The position numbers and the translations under genes were made by a program. A stretch of DNA of 64,000 nucleotides from contig NZ_JAAMPU010000096.1 in the NCBI RefSeq assembly GCF_012911565.1, forward strand, positions 1-64,000, read 5' to 3'. A model generated the notes under the pieces. That model searched no databases. It saw only the letters and a list, made by a program, of their open reading frames with translations, and had not been told where the DNA came from. The DNA comes from Flavobacterium silvaticum (GTDB lineage: Bacteria > Bacteroidota > Bacteroidia > Flavobacteriales > Flavobacteriaceae). The first letter of the stretch is position 1; each line of letters starts with the position of its first letter. This document shows positions 34,247-44,095 of this stretch, piece after piece.

Positions 34247-36091
34247 TTAATCTTTCCTTGTACGGCGCGGCTTCGGAGCGTCGAAACTATCGGAACGCCG
34301 CGGGGCGCGCGGTGCAAATCCATCCGGCTTTTTGCGTGCGCCGTCCTTTTTGGCGAACGATGTTTTGTCTGAACGATCGGAACGGAAACCACCTCTGTCC
34401 CCACGGTCGAATTTGCGGTCGCCCCTTGGTGCAAAATTTCCGGAATTGCGTCCGTTGTGATCGCGTCTGCCGCTGTTTCCACCGCCGTCGTTTTTAGAAA
34501 TTTCCACATTGATGCGTCGGCCTTCAAGCGTAACGTTGTTCAATGTTTCCATTACTTTATCGCTCAAATGCGGATCTGTACTGAAGAATGAGAAGCCTTC
34601 TTTCACATCGACTTTGTACACGTCTTCTTTCCCTAATTCAAGCACTTCGCGAAGGAAATCCTTGAGTTGCATCCAGTCGAAATCGTCGCGTGAACCTATG
34701 TTGATGAAATAACGTGTGGAATTTTCATTGAACGATGCTTTGCCTTCACGTCTTTCATCGGACGAAACCTGGGCAGAAACATTGCGTGTATTCTTGTAAT
34801 AATTAAGGAATTGGTTGAATTCCACCGATACCATTTTCTTGATGAGTTCTTCTTTGGAAAGATCCTTCATCAATTCATAAATCGCTGGCAGGTAATTGTC
34901 GATCTCGTGGTCGACTTCAACATCCTTGATTTTGTTGGCCAAATGGAACAACTGGATTTCGCAGATCTCAATTCCAGATGGAATCGTCTTTTCTACGAAT
35001 TTCTGTTTGATGATACGCTCGATAGCAGAAATCTTACGCATTTCACTTTTCGTGATGATGACAATCGAGGTTCCTAATTTCCCGGCACGACCTGTACGGC
35101 CTGAGCGGTGATTGTAGGTTTCGACTTCGTCAGGAAGCTGGTAGTTGATAACGTGAGTCACATTATCCACGTCGATTCCACGTGCGGCCACATCGGTCGC
35201 AACCAACATTTGAACCTGTCTTCCGCGGAACGATTTCATTACCGAATCACGTTGCGCCTGAGACAAATCCCCGTGCAGGGCTGCAGCGTTATATCCGTCT
35301 TCGATGAGTTTTTCGGCAACATGTTGTGTGTCGCGTTTGGTGCGGCAGAAAACAACTGAGAAAATATCCGGATTCGAATCTGCAAGGCGTTTCAGAGCCT
35401 CGTAACGGTCACGCGCATTTACAAGGTAAAATTCGTGGGAAACCGTAGCCGAACCCGAGTTGCGTGCACCAACTGTGATTTCGGTCGGATCGCTCATGAA
35501 TTCTTTGGCGATACGGGCTACTTCAGCCGGCATGGTCGCAGAAAACAACCAGGTTTTCTTTTCGTCCGGAGTTGTGGAAAGAATAGAGACGATGTCTTCG
35601 TAAAAGCCCATGTTGAGCATTTCGTCTGCCTCGTCCAGAACGCAGTAATTGATTGTGGTGATGTTGACCAGGCCACGGTTGATCATATCCTGCATACGGC
35701 CTGGAGTCGCTACAATGATTTGTGCGCCTTTACGAACTTCGCGCGCTTGTTCGGTAATTGAAGCACCTCCGTAAACGGCCACGGTGTGAAGGCCTTTTAC
35801 ATATTTGGAGTAATGCTTTATCTCGTTGGTTATCTGCAAACAAAGTTCGCGTGTAGGGGCAAGGATAAGCGCCTGTGTATTCCTGTTATTTACATCCAGT
35901 TTCTGGATCAGCGGAAAACCGAATGCGGCTGTTTTGCCAGTTCCGGTCTGCGCCAGTGCGACAATGTCAATTTCGTCGGCCAACAATAGGGGAATCGCTT
36001 TTTCCTGTACGTCTGAAGGAGTTTCAAATCCCATGTCCGCGACAGCCTGTAAAAGGGATTCGTTTAGTCCTAATTGTTCAAATTTGTTCAT
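34247..36091 (-). CDS. deaD: DEAD-box RNA helicase, DeaD/CsdA-like
   Basis: 614 residues. The helicase core has motif Q (GFETPSDVQEKAIP), motif I AQTGTGKT, Ia PTREL, II DEAD, III SAT and VI HRSGRTGRAG. A DbpA-type RNA-binding domain follows (about residues 465-535, RYFINIGSRDDFDW...). The tail is a disordered Gly/Arg/Asp-rich segment (GRRDHNGRNSGNFAPRGDRK). DeaD proteins unwind RNA in ribosome assembly and mRNA decay, often under cold stress. The RGG-like tail would aid RNA binding. Own promoter at 36114-36121. Confidence 0.92.
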   Translation of the reverse strand: MNKFEQLGLNESLLQAVADMGFETPSDVQEKAIPLLLADEIDIVALAQTGTGKTAAFGFPLIQKLDVNNRNTQALILAPTRELCLQITNEIKHYSKYVKGLHTVAVYGGASITEQAREVRKGAQIIVATPGRMQDMINRGLVNITTINYCVLDEADEMLNMGFYEDIVSILSTTPDEKKTWLFSATMPAEVARIAKEFMSDPTEITVGARNSGSATVSHEFYLVNARDRYEALKRLADSNPDIFSVVFCRTKRDTQHVAEKLIEDGYNAAALHGDLSQAQRDSVMKSFRGRQVQMLVATDVAARGIDVDNVTHVINYQLPDEVETYNHRSGRTGRAGKLGTSIVIITKSEMRKISAIERIIKQKFVEKTIPSGIEICEIQLFHLANKIKDVEVDHEIDNYLPAIYELMKDLSKEELIKKMVSVEFNQFLNYYKNTRNVSAQVSSDERREGKASFNENSTRYFINIGSRDDFDWMQLKDFLREVLELGKEDVYKVDVKEGFSFFSTDPHLSDKVMETLNNVTLEGRRINVEISKNDGGGNSGRRDHNGRNSGNFAPRGDRKFDRGDRGGFRSDRSDKTSFAKKDGARKKPDGFAPRAPRRSDSFDAPKPRRTRKD

Positions 36092-36113
36092 TATGAATTT
36101 TTAAAATTGGGTG

Positions 36114-36121
36114 CAAAGGTA
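36114..36121 (-). promoter_or_regulatory. -7 promoter box for deaD
   Basis: TACCTTTG on the minus strand, 22 bp before the ATG at 36091. Confidence 0.55.
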
Positions 36122-36233
36122 GGGTTTTATTCCCGATGAGCAGTCGGTAAATAATAATTAATTAATAATTAACGAGTTAAGGAGTGCTGTTGTAGATTAC
36201 GGGTTTTCGGTTATCTGATATTTGACCTTTCTG

Positions 36234-36812
36234 TCAGGTATTTGAATTCAAGAAATCGATCAGTTTTCCAAGTGCTCTTCCGCGATGGCTCATCTTAGCT
36301 TTTTCGTACATTTCCATTTGGGCAAAAGTCCTGTCGTAGCCTTCCGGAATAAAAACCGGATCATAACCGAAACCTTTATTTCCAATAGGTTCGTATGTGA
36401 TTTTTCCGCGGACAATTCCTTCAAACAAATGTTGATTTCCGTTTAAATTCAACGCGATGACCGTTTTGAATTGGGCCGAACGGTTTGGCTTTCCATCTAG
36501 TTCCGACAGCAGTTTTTTGATGTTGTCCGATGCGTTTTTCTGTTCTCCGGCGTATCTGGCGGAATATACTCCAGGAGCATTGTTAAGCGCTTCGACTTCA
36601 AGGCCGGTGTCATCGGCGAAACAATCCGGATTGTATTTTTCAGAGACGAAATTGGCTTTGAGGATGGCATTGCCTTCCAGGGTATCGGCAGTTTCGGGAA
36701 TGTCGTCATCGGAACCGATATCGGACAGACTTATCAGCTCGATATGTCCAGGTAACATCGCGCGGATTTCCTCGATTTTGTGTTGATTTTGGGAGGCGAA
36801 TAGTAATTTCAT
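36234..36812 (-). CDS. rdgB: RdgB/HAM1 non-canonical purine NTP pyrophosphatase
   Basis: 192 residues from the ATG at 36812. Hydrolyses dITP, ITP and XTP to monophosphates, keeping deaminated purines out of nucleic acids. Motifs are LLFASQNQHKIEEIRAML at the N-terminus, FADDTGLEVEALNNAPGVYSARYAG, GNKGFGYDPVFIPEG and MSHRGRALGKL. An in-frame ATG 27 bp upstream adds residues not found in the family. The gene is divergent from the large T9SS protein gene. Confidence 0.93.
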   Translation of the reverse strand: MKLLFASQNQHKIEEIRAMLPGHIELISLSDIGSDDDIPETADTLEGNAILKANFVSEKYNPDCFADDTGLEVEALNNAPGVYSARYAGEQKNASDNIKKLLSELDGKPNRSAQFKTVIALNLNGNQHLFEGIVRGKITYEPIGNKGFGYDPVFIPEGYDRTFAQMEMYEKAKMSHRGRALGKLIDFLNSNT

Positions 36813-37107
36813 GGCACAAATATCTGAAATATGCATCATGTGAAAATTTAAAATCTGAAAAAACCTACAAATAAAACCGCCCGTATGTCAAGGAATCATT
36901 AACAATTTTATCATATTGGCAAATTTTGAGACTTATTGAATGAAATTTACCGATGAAATCAAACTCTTTATCAAATTATTGGGGAATAGTAGGTTTTCCC
37001 ACTTATAATATGTTATTTTGCTGCTTGTTGCCGAAAATTGCCTTGATTGAATCCAGCGTAATTTTTTAACAAAGCAACGCCCAAATTGTTAATTAAAATT
37101 ATTCCGT

Positions 37108-40100
37108 ATGGTTTCAAAACTACTCGTTTCCAATGCTTTTTCCTCGAAAGTTTGCCGAAGCTTGTTTATGATGGCTATGATCTTTTTGTCGATCCAGGCA
37201 GACGCCCAGACAGTAACCCGCATCATCACAGATTACAACGGCTTTTATTTGTCAGATGCGACATCTTCGACCAACCAGCCTGATGATCGCCACAACGTAC
37301 TTGCATTCAGATATGCGGGAGTGACCTATTCGACAGGCGTCAACGATGCTATCCTGACTGCGAACTCAGGTTCGGTAGGGGCATTTACAGCTGCTAATTT
37401 TCAGGCGTATGCATTCCAAAGCATGGCCGGAAGCGTCGGAAGCAGTAATTATATGGCCTTGGCGACAAAGGTCGATGGCGTGGCGAGTGGTTATAACCTC
37501 TCTGCTATAAACAGCTACACTGTTCCATACGTTCTTACAGATGGTCAGCACGGACTTGATGTCGGTACGGGTGTGACGAATATTCCTGCATCGGCAATCA
37601 TTAATATACCTGTGACGGTTCCAAACGTTATTGACTTCGCAGACGCGATTCCGGATTTCGTATTGGGAGCCATCGCTGATCCTGCCGGATCTACAGATAA
37701 ATATTCATTTATAGATGCCTCGGGTAATACGGTAGGTAATGTTGTCAATTCAACCATAAGTGCGGCTTCGGCCATCGGTACGTATAAGGTAGATTTATAT
37801 ACATTGGCCAGTGCCACTTTTGCCACGACTACACCTAACGGAACATTCAACTCGGCGAATACCAGAAATATTTTCATGCAGGCTTTCAAATTGTCTGAAT
37901 TTGGAATTACCAGTGCGAACTATGCCAACATTGTTGGTTTCAAGATTGTTCCCGGCGGTGATACCGATCCGGCGTTCTATGCTTTCAACACCCAAACGGT
38001 CCAGAATGCTGCGCCGCGTATCACAACCCAACCGGTAAGCCAGGTGGTTTGTCCTGACGGATCCTCATCTGCTACTTTTACTGTTGTGGCTTCAGGTACA
38101 GGTTTGAGCTACCAGTGGAAAAAGAATGGCGTGAATATTTCCGGAGCAACTTCTGATACCTATACTATAAACCCTGTTGTTGCCGGAAGTGCCGGAAGCT
38201 ATACAGTTACAGTAACAAATTCTGCTGGTAGTGTCACAAGCGTCCCTGCCACATTGAACTCTTTCTTCTATACACAACCTGTAAACGAAACAACGTGTCA
38301 GGGAACGGCTGTTAGCCTTTATGCACCTGCTGGCGGAACGGGAGTATCGTATCAGTGGTACCGCAATACTACGGCGAGTACTTCCGGGTCAACTGCGGTA
38401 GGAAGCAACTCTCCGACATATTCACCGGTTGTATCTGCAGCAGGAACACTTTATTATTATGTTGTGGCCACCGCGACAGGAGGAAGCAGCTGTGCAGTTA
38501 CATCTAATATTGTATCAGTGGCAGTAAGTGCAACTTCGGTAGCAGGTACCGCTACAGGAAGCACTACGGTTTGTACGGGATCTACAGCAACGATGTCTGT
38601 TTCGGGTTACACTGCCGGTGCAGCTATCCAGTGGCAGGTTTCGACTACCTTGACCGGAACTTATTCGAACGTTACCGGAGCTACTTCGGCATCTTACACA
38701 ACAGGTACGTTGACTGCTACAAGATATTACAAGGCACGTATCACCAGCGGTGTTTGTGCGGCTGTACTTTCCAATGCAGTTACCATTACGGTTTCTCCAG
38801 CTTCTGTTGCCGGAACGCCGTCATCAAATCAGAATATCTGTTCCAATACAAGTACTACCGTTTCAGTTACCGGATATACAGGAACGATCCAGTGGGAACA
38901 ATCTGCAAACGGTTCCACGGGCTGGGCTCCTGTAACCGGGGGAAGCGGAGCAACTACAGATACCTATACGACTCCTAACCTTACTTCTGCGACATATTAC
39001 AGGGCTGTTGTGACGAGTTCGCCTTGTGCGTCAGCTACAACTTCAAATGTCCAGATTTCAATCACGCCGGTTTCCAATGCCGGAACGGTTTCTTCCAACC
39101 AGACTATCTGTACGGGAAGTTCGACTTCAGTATCGGTTTCCGGAACTGTGGGAACTATCCAATGGCAACAATCTGCCGATGGCTCAACGGGCTGGGCTAA
39201 CGTAACAGGCGGAAGCGGAGCTACTACGGCAACGTACACCACACCAAACCTTACTGCTACAACCTATTATCGTGCTGTTGTTACTAATTCACCTTGTACT
39301 TCTGCTACTTCATCGAATGTCCAGGTTACTGTAAATCCTGCGTCAGTTGCCGGAACGGTTTCTTCCAACCAGACTATCTGTACGGGAAGTTCGACTTCAG
39401 TATCGGTTTCCGGAACCGTGGGAACTATCCAATGGCAACAATCTGCCGATGGTTCGACAGGTTGGGCTAACGTAACAGGCGGAAGCGGTGCAACGACAGC
39501 AACCTATACAACACCGACACTTACTGCAACTACTTATTATCGTGCAGTCGTCACCAATTCACCTTGTACTGCTGCGAATTCATCAAATGTCCAGGTTACG
39601 GTTAATCCTGCTTCAGTAGCCGGAACGCCATCTGCCAATCCGACAATCTGCCCTAACACTTCGACTGTTATTTCATTATCAGGTTACACCGGAACAATCC
39701 AATGGCAACAATCTGCCGATGGTTCAACAGGCTGGGCTAACGTAACCGGTGGAAGCGGAGCTACAACTGCTTCTTACACTACTGCAACTTTGACAGTAAC
39801 TACCTATTACCGTGCGATTGTTACCAATTCACCTTGTACTTCGGCTACTTCGGCTACCGTAACCGTAACGGTTTCAAGTACGAATACCTGGGTTGGAGTT
39901 ACGAGTACCGATTGGAATACACCTTCTAACTGGAGCTGTAATATTATACCGGATGCGACAATCGATGCGAATATTCCAGTAGTCGGGTCAGGATTATATC
40001 CGGCACTTGCAAATGCTACCGGTACTTGCCGCAACCTGAATGTGTCTACCGGAGCTAGCGTTATTGTTACGGGAACTGGTTTTATCCGCATTGCAGGAGC

Positions 40101-41844
40101 AATCAACAGTACGGGTACAATCAATGTGGTTGACGGAGGTGTCAGCTTTATCGGATCGTCTGCGCAGACAATACCTTCAAATGCATTCCAGACAAACTTT
40201 GTCAAAAATCTTACATTGAATAATACAGCCGGCGTAACGAACAACAGCGTGTTGAGTATTACAGGAACGTTGAATCCTCAGGCTGGAACATTCACAACAG
40301 GCGACCAGATTACTTTAAAGAGTAATGCGACCACAACCGCTATGATTGCTCCTGTAACAGGTGTTGTTAGTGGCACTATGACCATTGAACGTTATATTCC
40401 TGCACGTCGTGCCTTCAGATTCCTTACTTCACCTGTCAATGGCGGAACTATCCGTGCTAACTGGCAGGAAGGTGGAGCTGCTGTGATTGGTTTGGGAACA
40501 GATATTACAGGTGCTTCACCAATTACCAACGGTTTCGATTCCTCTTTGAGTAACAATGCATCGATGTTCAGATACCTTAACATCAATCCTGGAACTGGCA
40601 GTAACTGGGTGGCCGTTACAAATACCAATGCTACGAACCTCGTAGCTGGTACGGCATACAGGATTCTTGTTCGCGGAGACCGTTCCGTAGATCAGACAGA
40701 TAACGAAGCAACACCTACAAATACAACTATCCGTTCTACAGGTACAATCCTTCAGGGCGATGTTGTCCGTACCGATATTAATCAGACGGCTGCCGGATTC
40801 AGTTTTATCGGAAACCCATATCAGGCTCCTGTAAATATGGAAACAGTTTTGGGTAACATTACCGGGACAACCAATATCAACAGAACGTTTTATTATATCT
40901 GGGATCCGACAATCAATACACGCGGTGGTTATGTCACTGTCAACGTATCAAGCAACACCAATACAATCCAGGATCCGGACGGGCCATACTCTTCAGTTGC
41001 CGACAGGTTTGCACAACCAGGACAAGCGTTTTTTGTAATGACTGATGCCAACGGAGCCGGACAATTGACGTTCCGTGAATCAGACAAAGGAACTTCGACC
41101 GTTACGACACATTTGTTCCGTACAACAGCCGAAGATCAGGTATCAAGCATCAGAATGACGCTTTACGATTCGGCTGCCCTTGCCGCCAGTGGCCCTGCTG
41201 CGGACGGTTTCGTTGTCAACTTCGACCCGACTTACACGAACGATGCGGATTCGATGGATGCCAAGAAGCCTGTCAACCAGGATGAAAATGCAGGCATGCT
41301 GATTGGAGATTTGTCTTACAGCTTCCAGAGCCGTGCCATGCCGGTTGCATCAGATGTGATTCCATTGACCCATACACAATACCGTCACACGCAATATACG
41401 TATCGCGCAAGGGTTACCGGTCTTTTCGGAACGATTGCCTATCTGCAGGATACCTATTTGGGAACACAGACAGAATTGACAAACGATGGTGTGACCGACG
41501 TAACTTTTGAAGTAAACGAAGCAGATGCGGCCAGTATCGCAGCCAACCGTTTCAACATTGTATTCGAAGAAGCTCTCGGAACCCCTGACAGTGAATTCGC
41601 CAATAGTGTCTCTGTATATCCTAACCCGGTGACTGACGGTAAATTCTTTATCAAAGTACCTTCAGGAGATAATTATACCGTAAGCCTTGTAAATGTACTT
41701 GGACAACAGTTCACTACTACAAATGTGGCTACAAGTGCGAATACATTGCAGGTTATGCCAGATAAATTACTATCTTCAGGCGTATATATGGTCCGTGTAA
41801 CAAATGGCAATGTGAGCGCCACTAAGAAATTAATCGTAAAATAA
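37108..41844 (+). CDS. Giant secreted Ig/PKD-like repeat protein with T9SS type A sorting domain
   Basis: 1578 residues. Signal peptide to about residue 34 (ADAQ|T); an N-terminal domain of unknown type (35-300); Ig-like repeats (YQWKKNGVNISGATSDTYTI pattern) from ~300; four near-identical 90-residue repeats (about 569-928) with IQWQQSADGSTGWANVTGG; then a C-terminal region with TWVGVTSTDWNTPSNWSC and FRFLTSPVNGG typical of T9SS cargo. It ends in a sorting domain (SVYPNPVTDGKFFIKV...SSGVYMVRVTNG...KKLIVK). Likely a cell-surface adhesin or structural protein. The downstream 73-residue gene overlaps its stop by one base. Confidence 0.88.
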   Translation: MVSKLLVSNAFSSKVCRSLFMMAMIFLSIQADAQTVTRIITDYNGFYLSDATSSTNQPDDRHNVLAFRYAGVTYSTGVNDAILTANSGSVGAFTAANFQAYAFQSMAGSVGSSNYMALATKVDGVASGYNLSAINSYTVPYVLTDGQHGLDVGTGVTNIPASAIINIPVTVPNVIDFADAIPDFVLGAIADPAGSTDKYSFIDASGNTVGNVVNSTISAASAIGTYKVDLYTLASATFATTTPNGTFNSANTRNIFMQAFKLSEFGITSANYANIVGFKIVPGGDTDPAFYAFNTQTVQNAAPRITTQPVSQVVCPDGSSSATFTVVASGTGLSYQWKKNGVNISGATSDTYTINPVVAGSAGSYTVTVTNSAGSVTSVPATLNSFFYTQPVNETTCQGTAVSLYAPAGGTGVSYQWYRNTTASTSGSTAVGSNSPTYSPVVSAAGTLYYYVVATATGGSSCAVTSNIVSVAVSATSVAGTATGSTTVCTGSTATMSVSGYTAGAAIQWQVSTTLTGTYSNVTGATSASYTTGTLTATRYYKARITSGVCAAVLSNAVTITVSPASVAGTPSSNQNICSNTSTTVSVTGYTGTIQWEQSANGSTGWAPVTGGSGATTDTYTTPNLTSATYYRAVVTSSPCASATTSNVQISITPVSNAGTVSSNQTICTGSSTSVSVSGTVGTIQWQQSADGSTGWANVTGGSGATTATYTTPNLTATTYYRAVVTNSPCTSATSSNVQVTVNPASVAGTVSSNQTICTGSSTSVSVSGTVGTIQWQQSADGSTGWANVTGGSGATTATYTTPTLTATTYYRAVVTNSPCTAANSSNVQVTVNPASVAGTPSANPTICPNTSTVISLSGYTGTIQWQQSADGSTGWANVTGGSGATTASYTTATLTVTTYYRAIVTNSPCTSATSATVTVTVSSTNTWVGVTSTDWNTPSNWSCNIIPDATIDANIPVVGSGLYPALANATGTCRNLNVSTGASVIVTGTGFIRIAGAINSTGTINVVDGGVSFIGSSAQTIPSNAFQTNFVKNLTLNNTAGVTNNSVLSITGTLNPQAGTFTTGDQITLKSNATTTAMIAPVTGVVSGTMTIERYIPARRAFRFLTSPVNGGTIRANWQEGGAAVIGLGTDITGASPITNGFDSSLSNNASMFRYLNINPGTGSNWVAVTNTNATNLVAGTAYRILVRGDRSVDQTDNEATPTNTTIRSTGTILQGDVVRTDINQTAAGFSFIGNPYQAPVNMETVLGNITGTTNINRTFYYIWDPTINTRGGYVTVNVSSNTNTIQDPDGPYSSVADRFAQPGQAFFVMTDANGAGQLTFRESDKGTSTVTTHLFRTTAEDQVSSIRMTLYDSAALAASGPAADGFVVNFDPTYTNDADSMDAKKPVNQDENAGMLIGDLSYSFQSRAMPVASDVIPLTHTQYRHTQYTYRARVTGLFGTIAYLQDTYLGTQTELTNDGVTDVTFEVNEADAASIAANRFNIVFEEALGTPDSEFANSVSVYPNPVTDGKFFIKVPSGDNYTVSLVNVLGQQFTTTNVATSANTLQVMPDKLLSSGVYMVRVTNGNVSATKKLIVK
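38811..39890 (+). repeat. Four in-frame 270-bp tandem repeats
   Basis: Units start at 38811, 39081, 39351 and 39621, each 90 codons and opening CGGAACG[GC]. Units 2 and 3 are nearly identical over long stretches, indicating recent duplication or ongoing homogenisation. Each encodes one Ig/PKD-like domain. Confidence 0.9.
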
Positions 41845-42065
41845 TGAGATTGACTATGAAAAATAACGCTCTGGCTTCCTTCTTTAAAACCGCTTTGGTT
41901 ATCGCTTTTTTTGCTCTACCGGTTCAGGCGGCATTTGCTCAGGACGAATTCGATGAAGATGTAGATGACGAAACACCTCAGACATTTATCGACGGCTTTG
42001 TGGTTGTCGGTCTTGCTGCCGGTGCCGTTTACGGATTGACCCGCGTCAAAGCAGACAAGGAATAA
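41844..42065 (+). CDS. Small acidic exported/membrane protein, coupled to the T9SS cargo gene
   Basis: 73 residues (69 from the internal ATG at 41856). A signal peptide (QAAFAQ|D) is followed by a very acidic stretch (DEFDEDVDDETPQT) and one hydrophobic helix (FVVVGLAAGAVYGL) ending in a short basic tail. The start overlaps the giant cargo gene's TAA (TAATG), so the two are cotranslated. I do not recognise the family. A role as a partner of the cargo protein is inference from coupling. A terminator follows. Confidence 0.72.
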   Translation: MRLTMKNNALASFFKTALVIAFFALPVQAAFAQDEFDEDVDDETPQTFIDGFVVVGLAAGAVYGLTRVKADKE

Positions 42066-42087
42066 TTTCTGGTTCCTTATAAAATCA

Positions 42088-42119
42088 AAACCGCTCTCTT
42101 GCAAGGGGGCGGTTTTTTT
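42088..42119 (+). terminator. Rho-independent terminator of the T9SS cargo operon
   Basis: AAACCGCTCTC pairs with GGGGGCGGTTT (G-T pairs allowed), loop TTGCAA, followed by seven T. Confidence 0.78.
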
Positions 42120-42174
42120 ATGACGGCTATGGCTTAAATGCAATATTCCGTTTTTTGGTTATGCAGATAATACT

Positions 42175-42182
42175 TATTTTTG
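42175..42182 (+). promoter_or_regulatory. -7 promoter box for the alpha-oxoamine synthase gene
   Basis: TATTTTTG, 38 bp before the ATG at 42221; upstream in-frame ATGs at 42155 and 42161 precede it and cannot be starts from this promoter. Confidence 0.5.
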
Positions 42183-42220
42183 CACGCAATTGCAGGGTTT
42201 CTCCTGCAGCCAATTACACT

Positions 42221-43489
42221 ATGGTAAAAGACTTATTCGAAAGAATCCAAAACAGCAAAGGCCCGTTGGGCAAATGGGCTTCACAGGCCGAAGGATATTA
42301 CGTATTCCCAAAACTCGAAGGAGAACTCGGACCGCGTATGCAATTTCACGGAAAAGAAATCCTGAACTGGAGCATCAATGATTACCTCGGATTGGCGAAC
42401 CATCCGGAAGTACGTAAAGCCGACGCCGATGCTGCACAGGAATACGGAGCCGCTTATCCCATGGGCGCCCGAATGATGAGCGGACACACCAGCCTGCACG
42501 AACAATTGCAGGATGAATTGGCTGCTTTCGTTCAAAAAGAAGCTGCTTACCTGCTTAATTTCGGTTATCAGGGAATGGTTTCTACCATTGATGCATTGGT
42601 GACAAAGAATGATGTAATCGTATACGATGTGGATTCACATGCGTGTATCATAGACGGTGTCCGTTTGCACATGGGTAAGCGATTTACCTATAAGCACAAC
42701 GATATCGAAAGTATCGAAAAGAACCTTGGGCGTGCCACCAAAATGGCCGAAGAAAACGGAGGCGGAATCCTTTTGATTACGGAAGGTGTTTTCGGGATGC
42801 GCGGACAACAAGGGAAACTGAAAGAAATCGTCGCCCTCAAACAAAAATATAACTTCCGTTTGCTGGTTGATGATGCCCACGGATTCGGGACGCTTGGAAA
42901 AACAGGAGCCGGAGCGGGCGAGGAGCAAAATTGCCAGGACGGCATCGATGTGTATTTTTCGACTTTTGCCAAATCGATGGCCAGTATAGGCGCTTTCATT
43001 GCCGGCGATAAAGACATCATCGATTATTTAAAATACAACCTGCGTTCGCAAATGTTCGCCAAAGCATTGCCGATGATCCTGACTAAAGGTGCGCTTAAAA
43101 GGCTTGAGATGCTGCGGACGATGCCGGAACTCAAAGACAAGCTTTGGGAAAATGTCGATGCGTTGCAAAACGGCCTTAAAGGGCGCGGTTTCAATATTGG
43201 CGATACCAATACGTGCGTAACTCCGGTTTATCTTGAAGGAAGCATTCCGGAAGCCATGATGCTCGTAAACGATTTGCGTGAGAACTATCACATCTTCCTT
43301 TCGATCGTTGTGTATCCGGTAGTGCCAAAAGGAATCATCCTGTTGCGTATGATCCCGACCGCTTCACATACGCTCGCCGATATAGAGGAAACACTTGATG
43401 CATTCGATGCGATCCGTGAGAAACTGGTCAATGGGGTTTACCTTGAACTGGCTCAGAAGCATACGGTTGATGTGAGTGATGAGAGGTAA
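42221..43489 (+). CDS. PLP-dependent alpha-oxoamine synthase (serine palmitoyltransferase / cysteate acyltransferase-like)
   Basis: 422 residues from the ATG at 42221. The fold-type I PLP domain shows SINDYLGLANHPEV, SGHTSLHEQLQDELAAF, DVDSHACIIDGVRL, VDDAHGFGTLG and STFAKSMASIGAF, where the Lys forms the PLP Schiff base. These are features of the family that condenses an amino acid with an acyl-CoA: BioF, KBL, serine palmitoyltransferase, and the cysteate acyltransferase used for capnine sulfonolipids in Flavobacterium. The absence of nearby biotin or threonine-catabolism genes and the PMGARMMSGHT variant lead me to favour a sphingolipid or sulfonolipid role, by inference. Single gene with a terminator. 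Confidence 0.82.
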   Translation: MVKDLFERIQNSKGPLGKWASQAEGYYVFPKLEGELGPRMQFHGKEILNWSINDYLGLANHPEVRKADADAAQEYGAAYPMGARMMSGHTSLHEQLQDELAAFVQKEAAYLLNFGYQGMVSTIDALVTKNDVIVYDVDSHACIIDGVRLHMGKRFTYKHNDIESIEKNLGRATKMAEENGGGILLITEGVFGMRGQQGKLKEIVALKQKYNFRLLVDDAHGFGTLGKTGAGAGEEQNCQDGIDVYFSTFAKSMASIGAFIAGDKDIIDYLKYNLRSQMFAKALPMILTKGALKRLEMLRTMPELKDKLWENVDALQNGLKGRGFNIGDTNTCVTPVYLEGSIPEAMMLVNDLRENYHIFLSIVVYPVVPKGIILLRMIPTASHTLADIEETLDAFDAIREKLVNGVYLELAQKHTVDVSDER

Positions 43490-43519
43490 TTAATAACTAA
43501 CGATTAACAATTAATAATT

Positions 43520-43547
43520 ACTGCCTTGGGAACGGGGCAGTTTTTTG
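43520..43547 (+). terminator. Rho-independent terminator of the alpha-oxoamine synthase gene
   Basis: ACTGCC...GGCAGT stem followed by six T. It is preceded by short AT-rich repeats (TAACGATTAACAATTAATAA). Confidence 0.7.
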
Positions 43548-43618
43548 TTTTTTAAGCCATTCGTCATTCATCATTTGTCATTCGTCAAATTACCCTATCT
43601 TTAAGTAAAATCCATCTT

Positions 43619-44095
43619 ATGAAAAATAGTGTAATATCATTTGCCATAGCTATATCACTCATTGGTTGCAATAAAAAAGAAGAAATCAAGGCAGGCGAAA
43701 GCCCGATCAAAACAGAAACAGATACTATCGTTAGTTCCTCAGAAACCGAAAAAAATTGTTATGAATTCGTCCAGCAAAAAGACACGATTTCACTGTCTTA
43801 TAATCAAACCGGAAATAAGGTAAACGGCGAATTGCATTTCAAGAATTTTGAAAAAGACAGCAGCCACGGAAAGGTCGAAGGTATATTTTCCGGAGATACC
43901 TTGAAGTTGGACTACACATTTCAATCTGAAGGAACCGAATCTGTACGCGAAATGAATTTCCTCAAAAACGGATTGTCACTGATTATGGGAACTGGAGACA
44001 TGGAAGATAAAGACGGAAAAATGTCATTCAAAAATCAAAAACATATCAAATATATCGATGCCATTGTTTTGGTGAAAGCCGATTGTAAGAATTGA
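43619..44095 (+). CDS. Putative lipoprotein of unknown function
   Basis: 158 residues. Signal sequence ending in the lipobox SLIGC, then a charged linker rich in Glu, Lys and Thr. The folded part has the pattern DTISLSYNQTGNKVNGELHFKNFEKDSSHGKVEGIFSGDTLKLDYTF, a beta-strand repeat common in small Bacteroidota lipoproteins. No known family name. Stands alone. Confidence 0.75.
   Translation: MKNSVISFAIAISLIGCNKKEEIKAGESPIKTETDTIVSSSETEKNCYEFVQQKDTISLSYNQTGNKVNGELHFKNFEKDSSHGKVEGIFSGDTLKLDYTFQSEGTESVREMNFLKNGLSLIMGTGDMEDKDGKMSFKNQKHIKYIDAIVLVKADCKN

Noticed and set aside
38811-39890. Regular repeats that could suggest a CRISPR array
   Set aside because: The period is 270 bp, the frame is open throughout, and the repeats encode Ig/PKD-like domains. 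No cas genes are present.
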